A DNA stretch of 64,000 nucleotides from Manis javanica. Its lineage: Eukaryota > Chordata > Mammalia > Pholidota > Manidae. The translations under genes were made by a program, and so were the position numbers. This document shows, piece after piece, positions 10,390 to 20,027 of the stretch. The stretch's first letter is position 1. Each line of letters starts with the position of its first letter. The stretch lies in assembly GCF_040802235.1 (NCBI RefSeq), contig NC_133156.1:145311173-145375172 (forward strand), read 5' to 3'. The notes under the pieces are model-generated. The model was not told where the DNA came from, ran no database searches, and was given only the letters and a program-made list of their open reading frames with translations.

Positions 10390-10405
10390 AAAATTCTGGT
10401 AACAG
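10390..10405. repeat. Right target-site duplication of the L1-ERV insertion
   Basis: aaaattctggtaacag, one mismatch from 2381-2396. Its leading As merge with the poly(A) tail. Confidence 0.85.
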
Positions 10406-12079
10406 ACAGAAATTTTGCCTAGAATGCTCCTACCTTTCTAGTCTGAACCAACACAGCATTTGATTATTTCCATATACATGTTAGGGCCATCTTCATTGCC
10501 ACTGAAATCAGCATATCAAAATATATCAGAATATGATTTATCTCTAAACTTCATCTGGTGGCAATTGTATTGCTTGGAGCTAGTGGTCTTTGCTAACTCT
10601 TTGCATCTCCTTTGCCCTATATCAGCTCTGAATTTCATAATGGAAGGAGGAGGGGATTGTGCAAAGGCAATTGCTATTCAGGCACCATCCCTGCCTGTTA
10701 GGAAGCTCTGGCCTTCTTACAGCTCTGGGCAGATGGAGCCCTCCATGCCACAGTGCTTCTCTCAGATTAATACCCAGACATTATTAATCCAGGACGTTGG
10801 CCTTCAGTATAGTAAGAGCACTTACTTTTTACAGTCTAATGAAGGATGTTACACTGCTACTTTAACAGTTATAGTATACATTACAGAGGTACAATCCTGG
10901 GAGGCAATATTTTTAATAATTAGTAATGATTATTCCAAAATCATGCCATCAGCCCTTGAAATTGAGTGTCAAGAACTGCTGGGCTTCTTGCAGCACTGAG
11001 ACTCCTCTCCCCTGGTGTTCCAACAGTTGCTCACAGGGACTGAGGGAACCGGAAGCTCCTCCAGCTGAACACTGAGATGCAGCTTTGTTTGGGGGTGATG
11101 CACTTGGCTGGAGACGGTTGACTGAGCTTTTTTTCTCTGCTGGTGGACAGTTGGTTTTTCATGCATAACCATGTTTGGAAGTACAGAGTTTAATCACATT
11201 CATGAACACAGCTCAATCAAACTATCAGATTTTACAGAACCACCTAATCAACTGCTTTTGCAAATGTTAGCACGGAATGGCTACTGTGTGATTGCCAGAG
11301 TCAAGGAGTCCTTGCACTGAACTTGTTACACACAAAGTTAACAGCTATTAGGACCTAAAAATGGGAAAATGTCACAACCAAATAAGAATTAGAGACTCGG
11401 AAAGTGCTGGACAACGTTTTGAGGCAAACTGCCCTTATGTCTAAATCAGCGAGTGACACTGACAAAGATCTGGGGACAGCAGTGGGGACATTTCCAGTAG
11501 CCTACATTCTTAGGAGTACTCCGGAGCCCAGAGCAAACATACACACAAGCATCCATGCCCAGGTCATGCTGGCCAGCTAGCAGAGATCTCCAGTTGCCCT
11601 CCCAAGGTTTACATGCCTGTTCTTTGAAATAAAGAAGTTCCAAGTCTCCCGGGCCCCACCCTGTGCAGAAAGTTCTTCACTCACAATATTTTTCACCAGT
11701 GTTTACTGGTAGAAGGCTGCTACTCTGTTCTGTGCACTACCACTTCCCCGGGTACCTGCCCCCTCCCTTTGGTCTCATCTGTATCAACAAAGTTCTCTTT
11801 TCCCCACTGTGTTCCTCTTGGATCCTGACGCTACAAAGCTGAGATCTGAATCAGCACATCCTTTACTCTGGATTCTGTGACCTTGCAAGGCTTTCATTCA
11901 TTTTTAATCATTTATTCTAATGAATGACTAGAGGCAGCACCCCTCTCTTTATTGGGCATTCATATTATATATACTTCTCTGATGACTGTTTTAAAGCTTT
12001 TTTTTCTGTTACTATGTTTTTGTTTATTGTATAGATTTTTTTTAATGTGGGTGAATTCACCTTTTTTCTCATTTATTAG
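10406..12079. other. Unique-looking intergenic DNA
   Basis: No known gene or repeat recognised. A 179-codon open stretch at 10460-10999 (+) shows no familiar domain and no splice or promoter context, so I do not call it. The region becomes AT-rich after about 11880. Confidence 0.5.
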
Positions 12080-13165
12080 GGCTTATGATCAATGATTTAA
12101 AAGGCTTTCCCCACTTCAAAATTATTTTTTAACTATATCATATGTTTGTGGTTTTAATTTTTCAAGTGATTTTTGAAACAATTGGGATTTATTTTACTGT
12201 AGGTGGTAGAATAGGGATGCAATTTTCATTTCCAGATAGGTAGAAGTTGCTTTGATCACATTTATTTAATGATCCATGGTTTCCCACTGATTGGAGAGGG
12301 CAACTCTTTTTTCTATATGCTAAACAACTATGTTTTCTACTGTATTTGTAGATTGTTAATTATGCTCTATTGATAGGTCACTCTCTTCATGCACTAGTGT
12401 CATGCTATTTTAATTACTGCCACTTTCTATTACTTTTTTGAGATATAATTGACATAAACACTGTGCAAATTTAAAATGTGCAATGATGATTTGATACACT
12501 TACATATTGCATTATGATTGCCATCATAACATTAACTTAACACATCTATCATATCATGTAATCATCATTCGTTTGTGGTAAGAACACTTAAGATCTAGTT
12601 TCTCAGCAGTTTTGAAGTATATAATATAGAATTGTTGACTGTGATCACTATTATGTTTTTATTATCTGGAGATTTAGTTCAACTCCATTACTTTCCTTTT
12701 TGGAAGTGTCCTACATATTCCTACATACTTGTTTTCCCAAGGAACTTCAGGATTAGCTTACCTATGTACAAAAACAATATTGCTTATGCACTGAGTAGTG
12801 ACCATTGAGTGCTATGTGTAGGAAATTTATCAGAACTGGCTTCTTGATAATGAGGTTTTTCTTTTTCAATTCAGAAGCAATATATGCATTATTGTTTACC
12901 TCCATTGTGTCCCTCAATTGTATTGTAAAGGCATATTCTTCTACCTTGCGTACATTCTTTGTAAAGCTTGTATTATTTTATCTACTTGTACTATTGTAAT
13001 AAATGGGATATTTCATTTCAGTACACTTACTAATTATAGTTTATGTTTCGTTAGGCCATTGATTTTTGTATTAATTTTGTACTCAGTATCTTTCTGAATT
13101 CTGTAATTGATTTTAAAAATGTTTTTACTTGATTCTTTTGAATTGACTTTCCACACAGTCCTGCC
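12080..13165 (-). repeat. Old L1/HAL1-type fragment, antisense, interrupted
   Basis: Read on the minus strand, 12080-12425 and about 12725-13165 resemble diverged L1 ORF2 sequence; for example 'ttttaattactg' and 'gatttttgtattaattttgtactc' are antisense ORF2 landmarks. A younger antisense L1M 3' end (12427-12722) separates the two blocks, implying a nested insertion. The sequence is heavily mutated, so boundaries are rough. Confidence 0.5.
12427..12722 (-). repeat. L1M 3' UTR fragment, antisense
   Basis: Begins 'tgagatataattgacat' and continues with 'agatctagtttctcagcag', the well-known antisense view of L1M-type 3' UTRs. The same consensus appears at 24345-24595 and 62886-63360. Confidence 0.65.
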
Positions 13166-14536
13166 TTCCCCAGGTCCTCAAACCTGAAATTCATTATTTA
13201 TTTGTGTGTTTTCTAATATGCACACAACATAAATATTTTTGTTTTCTATCAAACAATATTTTTATGACTATATTGGTTTGTGGGGCTACCTCTTATTTTT
13301 CTGGTATGCAAATTAGAAATTTGGAATTTGAGAGTATCTCGTGGACAAAACCATTGTCTTCTTTCCTTGTTTGTGAGAATAAAGCAGATAATTCCTTTAA
13401 ATTGGTTTTGACTGTTACAGTGATTCCACAAAAGTTCTAAGGATTAGGATGGTGCTTTATTTCATCAATTATCAAAATGAAGAAGCCATAAACTAGCAGT
13501 AAGCAAACCTGTGTATTTCAAGAACTGAACACTATGACTACAGGATGTAGATGTAGGTTTTCCATAAATGATGTAGATTAGTACAGCAAGTGTAAGGACA
13601 TGGCTTAGAGAAAAATTCAAATAATGTGTACTAAAGGCTGTATTTTGAGAAAGAGATAACATAGGCAAAAGATGTTGAATATTGTGAGAATGAGCATTTA
13701 CCAAAAAAATCTAAAATTTTAACAGCCTGACATGTAGAAATGTACTCATGGTTTGCAGCATTCAGTAAGGCTAGCAGAAGTCACTCCAAGCATTTCAGGT
13801 ATAAAGGGTTTCATAGAGGATTAAGTCATATGTAACTGCTGAAGATCTAGAAATCTTCGCAAAGTCAGGGAAGCTGTCCCTGGTGTCCACAGGAGGCTCT
13901 GACATGGAGGTTGTCAAAAACCCACCAGAGCTCCTGGTGGGTGTGGGCTCACTACACAGGGCAGCACCAGCCTGGGGATCTTCCATCTTGGGCCTTTGCA
14001 GTTCCCCTGGCCCCTGAGTCCCTGCACCCACTCAGCAGATATTGGGAGAGAATACCTGCCTGGACTAGAATTGAACTGCATCACATCCCCCACTGCCAAC
14101 AGGTAGGAGCAGGTTCATGCCCTGCTCAGCCACCAGACCTGCTTGGAGGGGTTGTTCCTAGTGGGAAGCACCTTCCCAGTGACTATTCCATATGATGGAA
14201 AGGGGACAGAAATACTGGCAAGTAGAGCTTAGGAAAAAAATCATTAAAAAATAAGAATTCAAATCCACTTAGATATTTAATAAAAACAGTCAATCCTGAG
14301 ATCAATATGCAAAATGAACTAATAGTTTCTCAACACAATGACAAGCTTGATATGTTAGCCTTTTCTTTATCTTTAAATTATTATATTCTATCACTTGGAT
14401 TATGCTAGAACTTTGCTCAGGACAAAGGGTTTTCTTAAAAACTCCTGTTTTCATTGCTTTTTGTAAGGAATCAATGTATCATCATTTGTCTCCAGTCATC
14501 CCCCCACCCCACCTCCCATGGCCATTAGCCCCTAAG
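13166..14536. other. Unique-looking intergenic DNA
   Basis: No recognisable exon or repeat. The sequence is AT-rich to 13780, then has a more GC-balanced block (13880-14180) with short open frames on both strands that match nothing I know. Confidence 0.45.
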
Positions 14537-14599
14537 GTGTAGCTTTATGGTTTTGGTATTTGGGGCAAGTCTGTCCTCATAAAAATTAATGAAAAGGCT
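14537..14599 (-). repeat. 63-bp segment shared with the L1 copy 1 leader
   Basis: The reverse complement of this stretch matches 2981-3043 in 61 of 63 positions (differences at 14566 and 14557). The surrounding DNA on either side does not match. It is not a part of L1 that I recognise from the other copies here. Confidence 0.8.
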
Positions 14600-16072
14600 T
14601 TGAAGCCCTTGATGAAAGCATGCTTATTTTGTGAATACAGAGTAGATGCCTATGCATTTCATTACATCACAGACAGTAATATCAATTTAAATGGTTACAA
14701 ATATGTGTACCTTCTATCCCTGTTTTTAGCTAAAAAAAAGAGCCTTTGCTTGAACTATTTGAAATAGTGTGTCACCAAGGAGAACACAACTGCTTTTCTG
14801 AATGAACCTCTATTTAGCTGTTAGCTAGGAGGTTTTTAGAAGTTGACTTAAGGTAGGAAAATGATACTACTTTTATCACGAAAAGCATTTGACTGAATAT
14901 TAAATGAATTAATGTTTACTCTGCCTTTGGTCTAGGATTTCCAAAGCCAGATTTTTTTATCCCTTGCATTTAAAAATGTCTGCTGCACTTATTTCAGTGA
15001 ATGAATAAAAAGGCGGAGTATGTTTACAGAGAGATTTGCTGACCTACGCACTTGATGAGAGGAATCCTAAATATACATTCACATCATAATAGTTGAGATA
15101 CATTATTTTCTCTTCACATTCCCTGAAGTTCTAACCAGATTCACACCACTAACATTATTCAATAATCACACTGCTAACATTATTTGATAACCTACAAAGT
15201 AAGTTCTAATTTATTAAGATTGACAATCACATGGATTTTTATAGCAGAGAACAAATTGTTACAGAGACTCACATACTGTGTTTCCCCTAAGTGTTGTTAC
15301 TGGTTAAAGCTTAGTTAGTTTTATTGTATATATCTGTTTTCACTGAGTGATTACCTAAATAGACTCAAGTTTGGGTAGCAGCCTGCATTATCTGTACACT
15401 AGTGACTGTCTTCAATGTTTCTGAGGTCTGAGTCTCTAACCAGAATTACAGCCCTGGTGTAAGGCAGTAGTTATACTAATGACAAAGATATTTTATAAGT
15501 CAAATATTTTCACACACAGTTTTTCCATTTAAAACAAGCTTGGTGCAAAAGGGCTCATGGTAGGCAGCATTACCATAAAATTTTAGACAGACTGTATTTA
15601 ATAGCTCATAAAACTGGATGATAAGAAGAGCACATTTTCATATAATTAGAGATTTATGGTAGCATTATAATTTGATTTCTGCAAAGCAACCTTTCATATA
15701 TACGTTTTTCAAGCGTGTAATTGTGAAATTCAATTCATCAAAATGTTGCATTAAGAATTCCTGAATAGTCCTGCCATGCACACTCTGAGCTATAGGAAAC
15801 TGGGAAACTGGGAACCATTAAAGCATGAAGGAAGCCAGGAATGGCAGGAGTAATAGAACGGAAGTGATTCCTAAAGTGGGATGTGGGGCTATATGGAGAT
15901 CTTTTCTGTGCACTGCAGGCCATGGTAGTAGGCCTGCCATCCCATGAGGCTTGGTCTTCCCTCAGCAAGTTCTTCCAGGTGGGGCATCAGGTGGGGCAGG
16001 TCCCCGGTTACAACCAGTTGCTGTCAGCAGTCACAGGAGTGATTTCTCAGGGTGTGCTGTATTGTTAACAAC
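14600..16072. other. AT-rich intergenic DNA
   Basis: No coding sequence or confident repeat. Short open frames around 15738-16068 have no recognisable product. Confidence 0.45.
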
Positions 16073-16556
16073 TGTCACAGGTTGAATTATGTGCCCCCAC
16101 AATTCACATTGAAGCCTTTCTCTCCAGCACCTCAGAATGTGACCTTATTGGAAAACAGGGTCTTTGCAGACATGATTAATTAAGATGAGGTCATACTGGC
16201 AGACCCCCTAACCCAAGATGACTGGTGTCCATATAGAAGGGGGAAATTTGGAGACAGACACACACACACAGATGACACAATCTGAGCAGAAGACAGACAT
16301 CAGGGTGGTGCATCTACAAGCCAAGGAATGCCAAGGGTCGCCAGCAGTCCAAGAATGCCAAGGATCGCCAGCAGACCATCAGAAGCCAGGAGAGAAGCCA
16401 GGAGCAGAGTCTCCCTCACCGACCTCAGAAGCAACCAGCCCTGCCAATGTCTTGGTCTCCCACTTCTGAGCTCCAGACTGTGAGACAATACACTTCTGCT
16501 GTATGAACAATTGAGCCTGTGGTGTTTTGTTACAGCAGCCCTGGAAAACTGATAGC
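16073..16556 (+). repeat. MLT1-type LTR (ERVL-MaLR)
   Basis: Closely follows the MLT1 consensus from 'tgtcacaggttgaattatgtgcccccac' through 'cctcagaatgtgaccttattgg', 'aagatgaggtcatac', 'gactggtgtcc' and 'ctgtgagacaataca' to 'cagccctggaaaactgata'. It contains an internal imperfect 27-bp tandem duplication (16321-16374). A solo LTR of an ancient non-autonomous ERVL relative. Confidence 0.85.
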
Positions 16557-17654
16557 GCAGCTGTAGCACAACTGGAGTGATCCACATTTAAATAAAAGAT
16601 GGCACTTTAAAATGAGCATGACTTACTAAGTAAACAAAAATGTGCTTGAGTAGAATAAGGTGTATGTTTGTACTCTGAAACCTAACAGATAAAACATTCT
16701 GTCAGTGGTCCATGTATTTTAATTAGGCACTATGCCTTCATGAATATAGAGTAGGTAAGATGCCATAAATAATCTGCATATATCTGCTTTTTCTTGATAA
16801 ACAGAGGACAAATAAATCACTATGGAAATGAGCAATAATAGCTAAGTCCTGTCCTCTTAATTCCTAGAAAGCAAAGCTCCAAAGACTATTTTAATGGAAG
16901 ACTAGATAAGGCAACATGAAAGGAAACATATATGTGATGCAAAGAGTATTATGTAAGACCTTTATGTGCATTAATTAATAACAAAAATTTAGACTTTATT
17001 CACTGAAGAATGTCTTATACACATGGATTATCTACTGGAAAATATAACAAATCTGGATAAACTGTGAAGAAACACTGTATCTAAATGTGTATTTTTCTTG
17101 AACCCTTCTGAAAGTTCTATTTTATCTTTTTTAGTATTTTAGCCAAAATTTGGAAAATTTTGCCTGTGTAAAAGATACTAAGTTGTCGTTGTGATTGAAA
17201 TCTCTTGACATTGATTGATTTGATTGACATGTTAGGTAAAAATGTAAAAGAAAATATATAAAATCACATTAATTATATAGAAGACAATAATATTGCTCTA
17301 AAGCCTAAGTGAAAACTGACATTTATACCCCAAAGTATTGAACTATATTTTACCTACGTTTGAAGATAATTTAAATCACCTGAAAAACTTTTGCTTCATT
17401 TCGTTATAATGCTATGAGGCAGTGTACTAAATATTTATTCCTTAGGAATAATAATAAAGGATATTACAGTTTACTATTTATAATTTCATATTTCATATAC
17501 TAACTTCACAATCTAGTAATGTTATTTGTTTCAAACCAATTAATTGAAACAGATGTAAGTCCAGACAAAAATATACAAATGGCACAACTCACTTTTTAAA
17601 TAATATGTCATTACCAAAAAAATGTCTCTTTTGAATTAAATCACTAAAAGCTAA
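16557..17654. other. AT-rich intergenic DNA
   Basis: Nothing recognisable beyond low-complexity AT-rich sequence. Confidence 0.45.
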
Positions 17655-17750
17655 AAATTTGTATAGAGACAAAAAATAGTCTAGTGGTTACCTTGGGGTG
17701 GGGATGGGCATGAGGAGTGACTAATTGAGCACCAGGTCTCCTTTGTAGGG
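17655..17750 (+). repeat. Old L1 3' UTR fragment
   Basis: 'tagtggttaccttggggtggggatgggcatgaggagtgac' matches the G-rich 3' UTR shared by old L1M/L1MA elements. Short and diverged. Confidence 0.45.
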
Positions 17751-17848
17751 GAGGTCGTAGGCTGAAAATGCCACCCCACCAAAGATATTTCTACTGCTTA
17801 ATCCTCAAAGCCTGTGAATATTACTTTATATGGCAAAAGATGTGACTA
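17751..17848 (+). repeat. MLT1-like LTR fragment
   Basis: 'aggctgaaaatgccaccccaccaaagatat' and 'cctgtgaatattactttatatggcaaaagatgtg' parallel the first 100 bases of MLT-type LTRs. Only this part remains, next to an old L1. Confidence 0.45.
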
Positions 17849-17849
17849 T

Positions 17850-17918
17850 GTAAATCAAAACTATAATGAGATATCATCTCATGCCCATTAGGATGTCTAA
17901 TATCAAAAAGACAAGAGA
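17850..17918 (+). repeat. Old L1 3' portion, left half of a split element
   Basis: 'gtaaatcaaaactataatgagatatcatctcatgcc...aaaaagacaagaga' is the conserved end of L1 ORF2. It resumes at 23016 ('caagtgttggtgaggatgtgg') after the inserted copy 2. The 14 bases at 17905-17918 (aaaaagacaagaga) are repeated at 23002-23015 as the target duplication of copy 2. Confidence 0.8.
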
Positions 17919-18867
17919 GAGAGGAATTAAAGATGGCAGCATGAGAGGTGAGACAGACAACTCCTCCCCAAACCACATATAATACAAAAATATAGCTAAT
18001 AAAACTAATCCTAAAAAAGCAACAGGAAAGAAGGCTGGGCCAGACTACATACACCAGGAGAATAGAACAGACCTCATGAAAGAGGGTAACGTACCAAAGC
18101 CTTGATCCAGTGGGACCCAAGCCCTTCCCCCACCACAGCTCACTAGTGGGAGGAGGAGAAACAGAGTGAGGAGGAGGTGGAAGCCAAGGACTGCTGAACA
18201 CCCAGCCCTGGAGATCTGCTTTGGGAGCACAAACCTACATTGCATGGTGCTCTGGAGATTAGTGGGATTGGAAAGCTAAGACATGTGGAATACTTGGAGA
18301 GACTGAAATTCTAGCTGTTTGTGGAGGACAGGGATCCACATCCAGCTGCTCTGGGACAAAGGAAAGGCAGGGGTGTGAAAGGCTTCCTAGCCACGAGAGG
18401 GCTGCTGAAGGAGCGGGGATTACACTGAGCTTGCTGCTTGGGAGAAACTTAGGTGAACAAGGTTGTCTGGGCATGCTCTGCACAGCAGGTTGGAAAGTTT
18501 CAGGAGCTTCATGCGCTCCATCCCCCTGGCTGGCTACTCAGCTCTGAGGACCCCAACTGTGATATGCAGCCTGCTGTGCCTTCCTCCTGGGCTGCGGGCA
18601 CTGGTTCACAAACCGGCAACCCCTGCCCTGGCATCAGGCCAGCCAGAGGGAAGCCCCACCTAAAGCAGTTACAAATGCAAAGTATAGAGGCTTATACCTG
18701 TGCACTTGGTCAACTGGTTCTGGCAGTGGAGACAGGCTGGAAACAAGAAACAGCTTTCTTCCCCCCAGTCACCATCACCACTCCCCTGCAACCCCCAACA
18801 TCACTCCAGGGGCAGAGAAGTTCCAGAGACTAGAGCTTCTGGGCACTAGAGGGCACCACATACAAAT
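17919..18867 (+). promoter_or_regulatory. L1 copy 2 5' UTR
   Basis: A leader of about 950 bp with a YY1-like 'aagatggcagc' near its start and the shared 'actcctccccaaaccacatata' block, followed by GC-richer sequence. It contains neither the inverted-locus patch nor the ORF2 patch seen in copy 1. Confidence 0.65.
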
Positions 18868-19752
18868 ATGAAACATCAAAAGTACCTGGTTCAAACCAAA
18901 ATCTCACAAACACCAGAAAAAGGCCCACATGAAACTAAACTCACCAATCTTCCTGAAAGAGAGTTCAAAATAAAAATCATAAACATGCTCATTGAGGTAC
19001 AGAAAAATAGTCAAGAACTCAGGGATGAATTTAGGATGGAGATTCAATCATTAAGAAATTCCATATCTGAAATGAAACTTACAAAAGAGAGATTTAAAAG
19101 CAGATTAGATGTGATAGAAGAGAAAGTAAATGGAATAGAAATTAGAGAAGAGGAATACAAAGTAGCTGAGGCACAGAGAGAGAAAAGGATCTTTAGTAAT
19201 GAAAGAAAATTGAGAGAACTGTATGACCAATCCAAATGGAAATATATTCACATTATAAGGGTACCAGAAGAAGAAGAGAGAGAAAAAGGGATAGGAAGTG
19301 TCATTGAGGAGGTAATTGCTGAAAACTTCCCCAGTCTGGGTAAAGAGATAGTCTCTCAGGCCATGGAGATCCACAGATCTCCCAACACAAGGGACCCAAG
19401 GAGGACAATACCAAGACATATAATAATTGAAAAGGCAAAGATCAAGGATAAGGACAGAATATTAAAAGCAGCTAGAGAGAGAAAAAAGATCACATCCAAA
19501 GGAAAACCCATCAGGCTATCATCTGACTTCTCAACAGAAACCTTACAGGCCAGAAGGGAGTGGCAAGATATATTTAATGCAATGAAGCAGAAGGGCCTGG
19601 AACCAAGATTACTCTACTTGGCAAAATTATCATTTAAATTTGAAGGAGGGATTAAACAATTTCCAGATAAACAAAAGCTGAGAGAATTTACCTCCCACAA
19701 ACACCTCTACAGAGTATTTTTGAGGGACTGCTGTAGAAGGAAGTGTTCCTAA
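18868..19752 (+). CDS. L1 ORF1p, copy 2 (open frame, altered C-terminus)
   Basis: 294-codon frame homologous to copy 1 ORF1p, with coiled coil (about residues 30-120), VPEEEEREKG in the RRM, a basic KIKDKDRILKAARE helix and GKPIRLSSDFSTETLQARREW in the C-terminal domain. The last 15 or so residues differ from copy 1 (the frame reads RDCCRRKCS), consistent with a 1-bp indel near 19700 that changes the tail without opening an early stop. Substitutions at core positions (for example HIIRVPE in place of RIIGVPE) make activity doubtful. No other gene lies in the same transcript except the broken ORF2. Confidence 0.7.
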   Translation: MKHQKYLVQTKISQTPEKGPHETKLTNLPEREFKIKIINMLIEVQKNSQELRDEFRMEIQSLRNSISEMKLTKERFKSRLDVIEEKVNGIEIREEEYKVAEAQREKRIFSNERKLRELYDQSKWKYIHIIRVPEEEEREKGIGSVIEEVIAENFPSLGKEIVSQAMEIHRSPNTRDPRRTIPRHIIIEKAKIKDKDRILKAARERKKITSKGKPIRLSSDFSTETLQARREWQDIFNAMKQKGLEPRLLYLAKLSFKFEGGIKQFPDKQKLREFTSHKHLYRVFLRDCCRRKCS

Positions 19753-20027
19753 GGCTAAATAGTTGACCCCAGGGGAAATAAAATGAAAGTAAAGAAAGTA
19801 GAACAATTAATTGCTAAGCAGATGCAAAACAAATCAACGACCCCCCCAAGTCAATCAAGGGTTAGACAAAGAGTACAGTATATGATACCTAATATATAAA
19901 GAATGGAGGAGGAAGAAAAAGGAGCAAAAAAAACCCCTTTAGATTGTATTTGTAGTAGCATACATATTAAGTAAGTTAAATTAGATTGCTCAATAGTAAG
20001 GGAAATAACCTTAAACCTTTGGTAACC

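Larger units (their letters stand above)
2397..10393 (+). mobile_element. LINE-1 carrying a retroviral 3' transduction (copy 1)
   Basis: One insertion of about 8 kb. It contains an L1 5' UTR, ORF1, a broken ORF2 and a 3' UTR to about 8575, then 8581-8722 of unknown origin, then the 3' end of an endogenous retrovirus, ending in an A-tract. A single 16-bp target duplication flanks the whole block rather than the L1 alone. In L1 biology this is the signature of a 3' transduction: read-through of the weak L1 poly(A) site, use of a downstream signal (here the LTR's AATAAA), and co-retrotransposition of the longer RNA. The alternative is that the retroviral segment was joined by template switching during the same insertion. 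Confidence 0.75.

Noticed and set aside
10460..10999. 179-codon open frame, plus strand, just after the chimeric insertion
   Set aside because: No familiar motif, no supporting context, and no evidence of conservation available from the sequence alone.
16321..16374. 27-bp imperfect tandem repeat considered as a coding repeat or CRISPR-like unit
   Set aside because: It lies inside an MLT1 LTR, only two units, with no spacer structure; a local duplication.
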